NCBI GenBank assembly: GCA_977017575.1
Contig: CDRNVI010000002.1
Location: 1,045,833 to 1,109,832 of the forward strand
Direction of reading: 5' to 3'
Length of the DNA stretch: 64,000 bases
DNA from: Paramoeba atlantica
Lineage: Eukaryota > Discosea
A model generated the notes under the pieces. The model had not been told where the DNA came from and did not search any database. It saw only the letters and a program-made list of their open reading frames with translations. Position numbers and translations under genes: made by a program. This document shows positions 20,160 through 30,159 of the stretch, one piece after another (the first letter of the stretch is position 1; each line of letters begins with the position of its first letter).

Positions 20160-20882
20160 ATGCGACTGTGTAGTCTTGCGGATGACATGAGCTCAAGGCG
20201 GGGAAAGGTAAGCGTCTCACTTCTTTCCTCAGAGATGTCTATGAAGCGACTTGTGGAAGACTTGGAACTGCACGATCCATCCGGTAGGAAGCGAAAGGAC
20301 AAGAAATTTCCTAAAAAGAAACCAGTTTGCAGCTGGGAAGGTGTATCTTGTAATCTCGAGCATGAAATCCTACGAATTGGTTGGGCCTATAGTGGACTTC
20401 GCGGTAACATTAGTTGGTCTTTTTTTCCGTCTACAGTGGCTGACATCAATTTACGAAGCAATGCACTCCGTGGTGAAATTATTTCTTCAGCTTTACCAGA
20501 AGGTCTCGTTGAGTTGAGTTTGGCCAACAACTTATTTTCTGGACCCCTTGATCTTGCAAAGCTCCCCAAAACTATACAACATCTTAATGTAGGCGGGAAT
20601 AAGTTGTCTCAAGCCTCTGGATTTTGCGAACTCCCTGAGCAGATACGGGAAATACATCTTGAAGATAATTCTTTGCGAGGCACTCTTGACCTTTCTACAT
20701 TGCCGGCTTCATTGAAATTCATGAATTTATCAGAAAACGCTTATGAGGGTATTCTTAATCTTACCGAAGTCATTCAAGCGGGTATTTTGCGTCTGGATAT
20801 TCGAGGGAATTTTTTCACAGAGCAATGCCCAAACGGTGATCAAGATCGTATCAAGTTTCATCCACAAAAAGAAAAGCCTTAA
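20160..20882 (+). CDS. Leucine-rich repeat protein with basic insert in the cap
   Basis: 240 aa from the ATG at 20,160; a second ATG nine codons on (MSSRRGKVS) is possible. The cap is MSMKRLVEDLELHDPS, then a Lys-rich insert (GRKRKDKKFPKKKP), then CSWEGVSCNLEHEILRIGW, close to the plant LRRNT_2 pattern. Six or so repeats follow (LPEGLVELSLANNLFSGPLD, LPASLKFMNLSENAYEG). The insert could serve as a nuclear localisation signal (inference). No membrane anchor. Function unknown. Confidence 0.85.
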   Translation: MRLCSLADDMSSRRGKVSVSLLSSEMSMKRLVEDLELHDPSGRKRKDKKFPKKKPVCSWEGVSCNLEHEILRIGWAYSGLRGNISWSFFPSTVADINLRSNALRGEIISSALPEGLVELSLANNLFSGPLDLAKLPKTIQHLNVGGNKLSQASGFCELPEQIREIHLEDNSLRGTLDLSTLPASLKFMNLSENAYEGILNLTEVIQAGILRLDIRGNFFTEQCPNGDQDRIKFHPQKEKP

Positions 20883-21366
20883 GAGTCGGAGTTTCGTGTT
20901 AGAAAAACTTGCGAGTTAACCTCGTTTTGAAAAGCTACTCTTAATTTTAAGTAATTTGTTTATTTTCAAAAGTACCAAATTTTTGGAAGAAGGAATACAA
21001 ATGAGACTTTCAAATATTTCAATTATTTTTAAAAGTCTACATTTTAGGTGCATCGAACAAACACCAGCATAAACGATGTTCGATACAACAAAATAAGTTA
21101 AGCTGTACAAAGTAAGTATGAATGACGTGCACTCCACGTAAAAAGTATCGTTCCTAATAAAGGCTGATGAAAAAAGTATTCGAGTCTGCAGATGGGGTAG
21201 GTTAGGGTAATTGTTTTCACGGTGCTGTTTTGCATCCTGGTACATGATATAATATTTATAATCGTCTGCAATATTGAGCACTTCCTTAAATTTTTTACAT
21301 GCAATGGCAAATTTGTGAGGTGTTGAATATGTGAAAATACTCTGCACAATATTTCAAGGCGTACGT
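20883..21366. other. Gene-free AT-rich spacer
   Basis: No supported gene. A 143-codon open stretch on the minus strand has no domain or plausible start context. The sequence CCTAATAAAGGCTGATG-AAAAAAGTATT near 21,150 resembles one near 57,295, so a diverged repeat may be present in both places. Confidence 0.5.
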
Positions 21367-22914
21367 ATGCTTAACTTTCCTCGATTCCGATTTCCCTTTT
21401 CTTTGCGACACCCGATACTTCTCTTTCATTCGCGTCGGGATGGTATTGAAGCTCGTTGCTGTTTTTTTCTTTACGCCCTGCGATTTTTCACGTTTTCCCT
21501 CCCAGTCAAGAGTAGAAATGAATTTCTTCCCACGCAATCTGCAGACTCTCTCCATCTCTCTCCTCTCGTCAACGACAGCTCCGCAACAAATTCATCTCCT
21601 ACGCACCTGACACCCGAAATCATTTCGCAGGAGAAACAAGAAATCGGAACTCATCACACCCACCCACCACCTTCCCCCTCCGTTCTTATTACCTCCTCAC
21701 CCCCTCCCACCAGTCCACTCATCACCCTACAACCCCACCACCGCGTAATGCAAATCCTAATGCACCCACCCCACGTCGAATTCTCCCCCACCATCCCTCC
21801 CTTCCGTAACCGCCCATCCTCTCCTCGACCTCAACGCTCCCCATCGCCTTCCTCTCCTCCTTCCCCCCACCACTACCTCACCACCCCCTTACTCCAATCC
21901 CTCTGTGACATCCTCCTCTGGATTGAACAATCCCTCGATTTCGACGGCGCTGTCTTAGGCACCACATCAACCGTCACTCCCATTCCATCCACATCAAGTT
22001 TCTACCCCAACAACAATAACAACCACAACAACAATAACCCTAACCCTCCCCATACCCCTCGAATCACACCTTGGACTTCCCCAACAGCAACACAGCCTTC
22101 GACACAACATCGAAACCCCTCATCCCCCTTGCAGGATACTACCCGTAAGGATCGACCAACAGAGGCTCAAAAGGGCTTAAGGACTTCTTCTATTTCTTCT
22201 TCTTCTTCTTCTCCCTTATCCTCCCCCTCCCTCCCCTTCAGTCACGGCCTCGACCCCTCGTTTCTTCTCCATGCCACCAGTGCGGACTTCGAGACGTTCT
22301 GGCACCACCTGCAACAGACCTGGCTCGTGCTGCAGCATCTCCACAAACCGGTGGTCGCTGCCCTAAGCGGCACAGCCAGCGGTCTGGGCTGTGCTCTGGC
22401 GCTCGCCTGTGACGGGCGAGTGGCCAGTGAGGAGGGAGGGAGAGGGGAGGGGGGGGGAGAGAGGAACCGGGAGGGGGCGTCGTTGGGGAGGGACGGGGTA
22501 CGGATGGGGTTGGATGAGGTGCGGTATGGTTTCGTGCCCCCTCCGTGGGTGAGTGCACATCTGGGGTATGTGGTGGGGGCACGACACGCGGAGAGGATGA
22601 TACAGAGTGGGGTGTTGGTGGGTGTAACGGAGGCAAGGAGGCTGGGGATGGTGGATGAGGTTACGGGTCGTAGTGATCCGAATCCGTTCGCGGTGTTGTG
22701 CGTGAATCGTATGCTCGCGCTCCCGAGTTATGGTCGTGCTGCGGTGAAGGCAATGATGCGTCGTGAGCTGTGTAGATCGCTCAGGACGGTGACGGATCGT
22801 GTGCGTGACTTGGAGTATTTTAGTGCACTGCGAGAGTCGAGGACGTTTCGAAACAATTTGGAGCATTATTTAAAAAGGAGGACCCGGAGTGGGTGCGAAA
22901 ATTCGGTTGTCTAG
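21367..22914 (+). CDS. Enoyl-CoA hydratase/isomerase (crotonase-fold) family protein
   Basis: 515 aa from the ATG at 21,367. The N-terminal about 110 residues are arginine-rich then Ser/Thr/Pro-rich, compatible with organelle targeting. The crotonase core is split: HHYLTTPLLQSLCDILLWIE and DGAVLGTTS come first, then about 85 low-complexity residues (Asn, Pro, Thr, Ser), then FSHGLDPSFL, KPVVAALSGTASGLGCALALACDGRVA, read in pieces as the second oxyanion-hole strand and helix, and RYGFVPPPW followed by GARHAERMIQSGVLVGVTEARRLGMVDEV. The closest subtype is delta3-delta2-enoyl-CoA isomerase of fatty acid oxidation, not certain. A second Gly/Arg/Glu-rich insert lies near 22,430-22,490. Composition flips from C-rich to G-rich near 22,400. 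Confidence 0.8.
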   Translation: MLNFPRFRFPFSLRHPILLFHSRRDGIEARCCFFLYALRFFTFSLPVKSRNEFLPTQSADSLHLSPLVNDSSATNSSPTHLTPEIISQEKQEIGTHHTHPPPSPSVLITSSPPPTSPLITLQPHHRVMQILMHPPHVEFSPTIPPFRNRPSSPRPQRSPSPSSPPSPHHYLTTPLLQSLCDILLWIEQSLDFDGAVLGTTSTVTPIPSTSSFYPNNNNNHNNNNPNPPHTPRITPWTSPTATQPSTQHRNPSSPLQDTTRKDRPTEAQKGLRTSSISSSSSSPLSSPSLPFSHGLDPSFLLHATSADFETFWHHLQQTWLVLQHLHKPVVAALSGTASGLGCALALACDGRVASEEGGRGEGGGERNREGASLGRDGVRMGLDEVRYGFVPPPWVSAHLGYVVGARHAERMIQSGVLVGVTEARRLGMVDEVTGRSDPNPFAVLCVNRMLALPSYGRAAVKAMMRRELCRSLRTVTDRVRDLEYFSALRESRTFRNNLEHYLKRRTRSGCENSVV

Positions 22915-23293
22915 ATGAGTTGGTGGTCCCAATCTTTAACAACATTTTGAATGGTTTTTAAATGGGCATTACTCAACACCTCTTTTATTTGGAGCAACAA
23001 GTGCTCTTGGTGTTCTTGGTTTATCCTTTTTTAATCTTTTTCTTGCCTTGTTATGCGTAATATTCTTGCTTTGAGGGACCTTTTTTACAAAAATCAAGGG
23101 TCTTCTTTAGAATTTGTTTTATCGCTGATATTAAGAGATCGTTCTCGCTTAGCTTCAATCGCAAAAACTTTGTTTTTGATATTTACGAGGCATTTAAAAT
23201 ATATCGTTTTCACTAAAAAAAAGAGCTTTGCTTAACTTTATTTTTGCAAAAAGTGAACGTCAATTACTGCTATTCTTTTTAGTACACACGCTC
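22915..23293. other. Gene-free AT-rich spacer
   Basis: T-rich sequence with several pyrimidine runs (for example near 23,020-23,045) and a 60-codon open frame starting at 23,053 that shows no feature of a gene. Presumed to supply 3' and 5' untranslated regions of the flanking genes. Confidence 0.5.
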
Positions 23294-25588
23294 ATGGACG
23301 CCTGTGTAGTGACTTCGCATGAACCTGAAATGAACAAGTTACGGCACAAGGCAAATTTATATGAACGGTTGAAAAGCGTCACTCAGAATTCTTTTACGCC
23401 TAATGGGTATTCTTTGTGGCATCTTGCCTGTTACAGAATGGTATTTCCATGCCCTGCACCGCCTGCTCGTTTTGAGCTTCCTATAAAGTTCTTCTCGAAG
23501 GATTTTACGTCTTTACGAGATTTTGGGTCGTCCGCTTCATCTGACTCAAAGCCAGACAGAGATTCCATTGTGGATTGTGTTCTACAGAAATTGGAACCTT
23601 TGATGTGTAGAGAAAAGGGGTTAAGAGAGCTCTACGAAGCCCAACGGAGTACCACACAATTTAGAAACCCTCACCTCCAACCTGCATCTGTCACCGTCAC
23701 TTTTTCTCACGCTCCTTCTGGTGACTGTCAAGAACGTATTCACTCGAGTGCAATAGCACCAGAGAATCGCAAGTCATGGTCTAAATGTTTATCCTTGGTA
23801 AAGTTTTTTGTTACATCCATTTCTGGTTGTGCCAACAAGGAAAAGAAATACAGTACTGTGATAAGGTTACAAGCGTATCGAAGTGTGACGCCATCGACTG
23901 CTCAGAACTGCACAATGACTAATGGAATGCCTACAAGGCATCCGGAATCGTCAGGTGATTCTACTCTAGAGCGTAAAGCCCTTTGCCAAGGACCTGAGTC
24001 TCGTTGTTCTCTCAAGCAGGGCGGAATGGTCTGTCCAAGTCGTCTGAAAAACGAAAAAGCTGATCTCACACTAACGACTAAGGAATCGCATGCTGGAAAG
24101 CCGCAACAAATTGAAGGTATCCGACAGAATTTGTCTTCATTACAAAATGAAAATTCAGTTTCTGCAAACCTATCTTCGACGCATAGTACAAAAGGGGTGG
24201 AACTGCTCAGTTCAAAGGCGGCCTCCGTAGAGCCGATTAAAAAGAATCGGAAAATAGGATTCCGAAGCCTCCACACCAGGAATACGAATACTGAAGAAGC
24301 TAAATCAAAAGACGTATTGTTGATTCCAAATTCTCAAATCTCGGAATCGAACTTGATCTTTAAGTGCAGTTCCACGGAGACCGCTCTTCAATCACGAGGA
24401 TCGACTATGCACCATCTTATCTTCTCGCGTCATCCTTCACCTTCCGAATTGTCTACCCAGTATTCAACATTTCTACACTCGATCACATGCGAACGCTTTG
24501 GCGATGTGGCTAAAACATTCTCATCTAATGCATCTAGGAACCTTAAATTTACTTCGGAAAACCCCTCTGCTAATGAGGACTTTCCGTTGCATAAAAAAAA
24601 TTCTATTCAATCGGAAACACATGTGACTAAGACTCCTTCACATTACGCACACATTCCCAACGATATCTCTTTAAAGATTTGCGAAAAATCCGGTATTCTT
24701 CCAACTGGTCTACAACGCGAGAATTCAGGGACAAGCACACACGTCTCCAATCGTTCTCGAAATTCTATTTCTCGGAAAAACATCCACTCTGATGCCCAAA
24801 AAAGGGTTTCAAAAAAGGCCGTTCATTTTCGTGAAGACGCTAAGGAAGTACCCTTAATAGCAGATCATTTTGTACACCCTTCTCCTTCATCGGCAATTGC
24901 AGCCCTCATTGATTCCGTTAATAAGCTATTGGAGTTACAAAAAACTCAACTTCGTGCGTCACAGACACGGATTGATTCTGTGCCATTACAACCTTCCGTT
25001 TCGCAAATAGGAAGTAGCTCTGACCATTTTAGTTCCTTTCTTACAACTTCATTACAGAATGTAAGCTCGACTTTTGAAAACATTTTTCAATCTTCAGCTT
25101 TAGAAGCTACACTGGTGGAATTGTGTAAAGTTCGCATTATCAACGCAGAACTTTGTCAAAAATTAGAAAATCTGCAGAATGCCCGAGCAACAATTAAAAG
25201 CTATCGATCTGAAATTGCGCGATTGAAGTCCTGCATGCAACGGGTTCAACGTGATCTTATGTACGAAATTGTGCGCGATGAGATCATGCGAGAGGAGTGC
25301 GAATCATGCGCTACATCGTCGAACGTTCCGAATGCGGAGCCCAATCCTGTAGAAAATAATAAAGAGTTTGAAAAAATTCGTCGTGCGGCTCTAGTTTATC
25401 GCCGCCGACTTCAGTGTAGGGCTTGCGATGGTGTTCACGATATTTCACACGTATTACGACAGTGTGGTCATGCATTTTGCAAAACATGTATTGAATCATT
25501 GCTGTATCTGCGCCGCCGTAACTGTCCGATTTGTCTTCAGAAAAGCATTGTCACCTGGGATGATGTTGTACGTTTTTATCTTGCTTAA
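23294..25588 (+). CDS. RING-finger protein with coiled coil
   Basis: 764 aa from the ATG at 23,294 (MDACVVTSHEPEM). Most of the length (about residues 100-590) is Ser/Thr/Asn/Lys-rich and probably disordered. A coiled coil follows (about 600-680; LCQKLENLQNARATIKSYRS...EIARLKSC). The C-terminus carries a C3HC4 RING: CRACDGVHDISHVLRQCGHA, then FCKTCIESLLYLRRRNCPIC, with all eight ligands visible. A RING at the extreme C-terminus behind a coiled coil suggests an E3 ubiquitin ligase that dimerises (family knowledge). Substrate unknown. The whole gene is AT-rich, unlike the GC-rich neighbour at 21,367. Confidence 0.88.
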   Translation: MDACVVTSHEPEMNKLRHKANLYERLKSVTQNSFTPNGYSLWHLACYRMVFPCPAPPARFELPIKFFSKDFTSLRDFGSSASSDSKPDRDSIVDCVLQKLEPLMCREKGLRELYEAQRSTTQFRNPHLQPASVTVTFSHAPSGDCQERIHSSAIAPENRKSWSKCLSLVKFFVTSISGCANKEKKYSTVIRLQAYRSVTPSTAQNCTMTNGMPTRHPESSGDSTLERKALCQGPESRCSLKQGGMVCPSRLKNEKADLTLTTKESHAGKPQQIEGIRQNLSSLQNENSVSANLSSTHSTKGVELLSSKAASVEPIKKNRKIGFRSLHTRNTNTEEAKSKDVLLIPNSQISESNLIFKCSSTETALQSRGSTMHHLIFSRHPSPSELSTQYSTFLHSITCERFGDVAKTFSSNASRNLKFTSENPSANEDFPLHKKNSIQSETHVTKTPSHYAHIPNDISLKICEKSGILPTGLQRENSGTSTHVSNRSRNSISRKNIHSDAQKRVSKKAVHFREDAKEVPLIADHFVHPSPSSAIAALIDSVNKLLELQKTQLRASQTRIDSVPLQPSVSQIGSSSDHFSSFLTTSLQNVSSTFENIFQSSALEATLVELCKVRIINAELCQKLENLQNARATIKSYRSEIARLKSCMQRVQRDLMYEIVRDEIMREECESCATSSNVPNAEPNPVENNKEFEKIRRAALVYRRRLQCRACDGVHDISHVLRQCGHAFCKTCIESLLYLRRRNCPICLQKSIVTWDDVVRFYLA

Positions 25589-26233
25589 AAATGTTTCGTT
25601 GTTTCTACGTTTTACGGTTGATTTTTTTTACTTCAGCTTTTTATCAGCACACAATTCGAATAGCACGTTTTACTTATCATCAAATTACTATTTGACAATT
25701 GTTATTTAACAAGTGAAACCCCACCTTACATATTGTTGAGTTAAATTTTCTTATGATAGCGCACCACGTCAAAACAATATCACTCACCCTGTCATTAAGA
25801 ATCGAAAGTTTTTGTCCTCCTTTTCGACGCCTATGAGGGAGTTTTCTTTTTCAACCTTTTTTCTTTTATCTTATTTTATCTTTTTATTTAATCTTTTATC
25901 TTATTTTTTCTTTTGTCTCATACATGTAGCATGTACGTAGTATGTACTACGTACCTGTATGCGTATTCCTGTTAGAAAATGGTTTGCTTCTGTTCAGTCC
26001 ACTTAATTGTATATTCTGATAGTTTTAAGAAAAATATGTTCTGTTTTCTTTTTCTACAGTATTTTTTTGTCTTTGCTTTCGGGACATCTACATGTAATGC
26101 TGGTTGTATTTTTTTTTTGTATTCTTTAATTTTTTTTAAGTTTTGCGCATTCCAGGTATTCATTAATTTTCTATTATACAGTAGCTTTTTAAGTTATTCA
26201 TTGTCCTTGGGAAGGTACAACTGAGTACTGCGC
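25589..26233. other. Gene-free spacer with a T/C-rich tract and a 22-bp perfect palindrome
   Basis: A pyrimidine tract made of repeated TTTTATCTTATT units runs from about 25,850 to 25,925. Just after it is a perfect palindrome, GTACGTAGTATGTACTACGTAC in two pieces of ten bases around TG (25,933-25,954). The two could be a processing or terminator-like signal; there is no direct evidence. Confidence 0.5.
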
Positions 26234-26878
26234 ATGATTCACTCTTCGGACAACGGTAGCTCTGCGATAGTCCTGCAAGACGCAATATTTACTCCTCAGT
26301 GGATCCGGAAAATACGTCTCATGTTTTCCGATATTTCTCTGTATCACACCACTGGACCGGACATAGGGCTACTCCGTGTGACACATACTCTTGACGCTTC
26401 GACGCGACTACACTTTCTAGAACAATATGGCACCTCTTCACCGACAACCGCAGGCAACTTCACAGAAAGTTCTAAATCTTCAGTGCCAATCGATACGATT
26501 GAAGCGATGGCACCATACGAAAAAATGCTCCTGACGCATAGCCCTGCCGACATTGGAGAGTTAGGGCACGAAGTTGGATTATCCTCTTTTTATTTAGAGG
26601 AACTCTTTCGAGTATTACCCAATTGCGTATTACCCAATGAAATTGTATCTAGTGTTCCAACAAAAAACAGGGACCTTTGTGTTTCTATGAAGAAAATCGA
26701 TAAGAAAAAATTTAGTGCTTCCATAAAAGAGCAAAAATCCATGGAAGTTTCCAAACAATACGAATTCGAAATTGATTGGTACAAACTTTTTTTATCTTCT
26801 GAGCCCTTGCGTGACTTGGAGCCCAGTGCACTACGGCCATCTATCTACAAATGGATACATGGGAAATATTATAATTGA
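26234..26878 (+). CDS. Hypothetical protein
   Basis: 214 aa from the ATG at 26,234. No domain recognised. It contains a mixed alpha/beta-looking first half (WIRKIRLMFSDISLYH, IGLLRVTHTLDAS), a helix-rich middle (ELGHEVGLSSFYLEELFRVL), and a charged Lys-rich stretch (KKIDKKKFSASIKEQKSME) before a C-terminal YKWIHGKYYN. No signal or membrane segment. It lies directly upstream of the pogo-like element at 26,953, which begins about 75 bases after its stop. Coding status rests on length and composition only. Confidence 0.6.
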   Translation: MIHSSDNGSSAIVLQDAIFTPQWIRKIRLMFSDISLYHTTGPDIGLLRVTHTLDASTRLHFLEQYGTSSPTTAGNFTESSKSSVPIDTIEAMAPYEKMLLTHSPADIGELGHEVGLSSFYLEELFRVLPNCVLPNEIVSSVPTKNRDLCVSMKKIDKKKFSASIKEQKSMEVSKQYEFEIDWYKLFLSSEPLRDLEPSALRPSIYKWIHGKYYN

Positions 26879-27228
26879 AGACACAAAATTTTTGGCTAGC
26901 AAACGCACTTGAGTTTTGTGAAATCGTTTTTACTTGAGCTACAAGTAATGTACAGTAAAAGTCACTATTCTGAGAGTCACTAAAAATGAGAATTGGGCTG
27001 TCAACGTTCAACTGCCAAAAATGCGAATGCAATGGTAAAATGAGAATGGGGCTTTAACTTCTGATGTCAACGTTCAACTCGAATATAACCCAAAAAATGA
27101 GAACATAAACTTTTTTGAAGCGATATAAACCTAGGGGCACGTTATTGCTGCCTTGCACATTACTTCTACCTTGCGGTTTAATGCTACCATGTTGCTTTAT
27201 TGCTACTATTCGCACTTTATTGCGACTA

Positions 27229-27984
27229 CACCCCTGGGTAGCTTCATTTACCCCCCCCCTACAGGTCTTGCGTTTTGTTCGATTTCGGAAATATTTGGTA
27301 TGGGACTGTTTTTCGCTCCGATCGTCTCGAATCCACGGTCCTTTTCATGATTGGAATAATATTTTTTTACTAAAATGACTAGACAATTTTTGAGGGTGTA
27401 CACTTTTTTCTTTAATTTTTTTCTTGCTTTTAAATATTTTTTTATGTTTTTAAAAATGTAAATCATGCTTAGAGAACGCAAAAAAGACGCTGAATACGTA
27501 TTCAATAACCAATGTGATAACCTTTCTTTTCTACCACCAATTTAAGTCGTTTGCGGAAGTCTTTAAATGGACTTCTTAATTTATCGACATGTACTCCTGA
27601 TAAAACATCGAATTCCTGGAGAAAAAAAACATTTCTGAAGATTTTGAGCTCATTAGCTACAGCACGTAGGGATTTTAGTTCCTTGTAGCGTGCTATGATG
27701 AGAGTTCGCCTTTCTGGTGAAATACGCTGATTCAGGAGGGATGAAGCCCGATATCGTTTGACCATTGAGGAAAAAACAGAAAAAAAGCAGATTTTTCTAG
27801 GGTGGGCAAAACAAAATTGACTTTTTGGACAAAAATTTTAAGGTCTCGGAGAAAATCAAGGTCGCTCGAGTGAAAACGACCGCGGATTCGAGACGATCGG
27901 AGCGAAAAACAGTCCCATACCAAGTATTTCCGAAATCGAACAAAATACAAGACCTGTAGGGGGAAATGAAGCTGCCCAGGGGTG
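27229..27984. mobile_element. TA-flanked element with about 115-bp inverted ends, nested in the pogo-like element
   Basis: Starts CACCCCTGGGTAGCTTCATT and ends with the near complement (AATGAAGCTGCCCAGGGGTG); the inverted similarity continues about 115 bp, through AAATATTTGGTATGGGACTG. TA flanks at 27,227-27,228 and 27,985-27,986. Between the arms, the minus strand at 27,765-27,502 encodes 87 residues with a helix-turn-helix-like start (RISPERRTLIIARYKELKSL), probably a transposase N-terminus truncated by internal deletion. Confidence 0.82.
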
Positions 27985-27985
27985 T

Positions 27986-28430
27986 ATGTCACTTTATTTC
28001 TACCTTTCACTTTATTGCTCCGATCTCTATTCTTTAAGGATTTTTTTTAGAGATGGACTTGATTCCCATATAGAGGTAGTGTCCGATTTTACCACGGCTG
28101 TTAATTCGGACGACGAATGCGTTTCGTTAGAGAACGAGGGGGATGTTGGTCTTTCCGAAGACAAAAGTGGCAAAACAAATGTCCAGGAACTCTATGTGGC
28201 TACCTGAGGACACACCCGTTTCGATTGAATTGGAAAATACATCAGAAACCCCAAGCACAGCATCACGCAGCAGTACAGTGGGCGCTCTTCAAAACAGGAA
28301 GCGTCGAATCAAGCCCGGAAAGCGAAAAAGCGAATACACTCTCTCTTTTCAATCGTCTCTCTGGGATAAAGATACTGTTTCTGTGTAGCAAGCTTAGACA
28401 TGAAGGCTTGACGCCAATCACTTGGTAGCA
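27986..28430 (+). other. Coding-like stretch of uncertain nature inside the pogo-like element
   Basis: Two overlapping + strand frames (27,986-28,207 and 28,143-28,388) are rich in charged and Ser/Thr residues (SDDECVSLENEGDVGLSEDK; RKRRIKPGKRKSEYTLSFQ) and could together be a decayed reading frame. I cannot identify it. It may be a passenger or second gene of the transposon. Confidence 0.3.
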
Positions 28431-28473
28431 ATAAGCTGCTTGCACTTTATTGTTACCATTAAGAGACCTGCAC

Positions 28474-28531
28474 TTTATTGCTACCATAGTAGCAGCGCTG
28501 TTACCGTATAGGAGCGCTGCTACTATGGTAG
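28474..28531. repeat. 20-bp-arm inverted repeat
   Basis: GCTACCATAGTAGCAGCGCT and its exact complement are separated by about 17 bases. The arm begins within the GCACTTTATTGCTACC motif that recurs in this element, so the hairpin may be an internal structural part of the pogo-like transposon. Confidence 0.75.
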
Positions 28532-29660
28532 CAGCGTTCTTCCCCGTTCTTTTCACGGGGAACGGAATCCCACGCACGTCTTGTCAAACGCATCACAAAG
28601 TCCCAGGAAGGGACATACTCGGTAGGATGCGCATGCCTCTCTGCTTCATCCTGGATCAAGCTCTTGTAAAGCTCCTTGAATATTTTTATTATGTCCAGAT
28701 CAGCAGGTTGCCATACATGGATCATACCCGCTGGACCAAAAAGGACCGACCCCCCCGGTAACCACTCGTTGGTCTGCTGCAAGACTCCAGGGAGGTGACG
28801 ATGACCCTCGTAACAACAGCCAAAGGATTATTCCAACAGCCAAAGGATCCAACAGCCAAAGGATTATTCCAGGCATCAGTGTCTTCACATGTTCGAATGC
28901 AGCCGTCGAAACACGTGCGTCTTCCCACGCATTCCGTTGAATGTGCACGAAGGGATCACCATGGTACCGAAATGCTAGGTTTTTGGGATTCCGTGACTTG
29001 GGATTAGCTTCACCTTTCAAAACGAATGATAGGGATAGCTTTTCTCCAATCAAATGATGTTCCAACGTTGATTGTCACTCTCGTCCTTGATTTAATATTT
29101 GACATAGCCTCTGACAATAGACGTGCTTCGTTCCGTGAGAAATGAAGAGAACGGTTTCATCAACATTTCAAATCCTGGACTCCTCATACACTGGGATATT
29201 AGAACGCACTTGTTGCAAAAACATATCCAAAAACACATCTACATCCCAAGACGGGGACAAATTTTTCTTCTTTTTTGCAAGGTGTCGAGAGCATCCATTG
29301 GCCTTGATTACTCTCCGAATCCAACATTGCAATGCGTTTGTTTTCCCCTCAAATCTATTCCCTGTAATGTTTACCACGTAAAATTCGACTTGATTTATCG
29401 TAAATTGCTCTTTCTCCTCCATGCAGCAGTAAACCAGAGATTTTAGAGTGGTGTGGCTTTGTGATGTGAAACACGAGCGTATTTGCTCTTTCGAGCGGCA
29501 GAAGAAATGCTGGTGTAGTCTTGAACCGATCGATATAAGGGGGGACGCTTACTAAGTTGTTGTTTTTCGCATGTTTTATCTTTGCAGTCAGAGTGTCGCC
29601 AGGAGTCTGCTTCACAATTTCTAGCACTTTTAGTTTTTCTTCGTTCGAAAGACCCATCAA
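28500..29660 (-). pseudogene. Pogo/Tigger-type DDE transposase remnant
   Basis: Read on the minus strand: an N-terminal part starting MMGLSNEEKLKVLEIVKQ; the DDE domain entry (WDVDVFLDMFLQQ, then NVDETVLFIS with the first Asp at about 29,160); a central block RNPKNLAFRYHGDPFVHI and QRNAWEDARVS; and the end block WLPGGSVLFGPAGMIHVWQP followed by ADLDIIKIFKELYKS, equivalent to the PPxxTHxxQPLD-x-GxF motif of pogo transposases. At least two stop codons (near 29,163 and 29,049) and several frame changes interrupt it. A duplicated LAVGIILWLL stretch lies near 28,840. The element is clearly dead. Confidence 0.78.
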
Positions 29661-29942
29661 TGGAAATCTGTTAAAGTCTTTTTACGTTCAAAAACAAATC
29701 CAATCCTCTCGAAAATAAATTTTAATTTTTGTTTTCGGAAATGAGAATTCATGATTGACTCATCAACAGAGGCTCTGTCAACGTTCAACACGCAAATCTG
29801 AGAACAGTGACCAAAAGAAGATTATTTTTGTGCCAACGTTCAGCACCCATTTCTCAGAATAGTGACTTTCTCCGTAACTTGAACTACTGTACAGTCTCGT
29901 TAGTATTTTGTGAATAAATTTCGAATTTAGTAAGAAATTTTC

Positions 29943-30051
29943 TTTTTTAGGCTCTTCGTTAAACGCGGTGGCTGTTTTCAACTTAGAAGTCACTCATGCT
30001 GCGCGCTTCGCGTTGAAAACTACCGCCGCGTTTAACGAAGAGCCTAAAAAA
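29943..30051. mobile_element. Short inverted-repeat element (TTTAGGCTCTTCG family)
   Basis: Complete copy with the asymmetric core in the opposite orientation to the one at 6233. The flanking AAATTTTC / GAAAATTT extends the inverted repeat a further 8 bp, so the flanks themselves are inverted copies of one another. No ordinary direct target duplication. Confidence 0.75.
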
Positions 30052-30159
30052 GAAAATTTAGCCTGGAAAACGGAAAGATTATAGCCAAAAATAGCCGAAT
30101 TTCGGGTACAAATGGTGTCATTTTCGCATATTTTTGCTCTCAGAGCACTAAATCCGACA

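Larger units (their letters stand above)
26953..29889 (-). mobile_element. Pogo-like (Tc1/mariner superfamily) DNA transposon with a nested insertion
   Basis: Ends are inverted: CAGTAAAAGTCACTATTCTG at 26,953 and, read from the right, CAGTAGTTCAAG followed after a few extra bases by AGTCACTATTCTGAGA. Both are flanked by TA (26,951-26,952 and 29,890-29,891). Just inside both ends are inverted GTCAACGTTCAAC blocks. The transposase remnant runs on the minus strand (29,660 to about 28,500). A separate TA-flanked element (27,229-27,984) is inserted near the left end. GCACTTTATTGCTAC motifs recur around 27,200, 27,990 and 28,450-28,490. About 2.9 kb in all, including the insertion. Confidence 0.82.

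Noticed and set aside
20916-21347. 143-codon minus-strand frame
   Set aside because: AT-rich, no domain, opposite to every host gene in the window.
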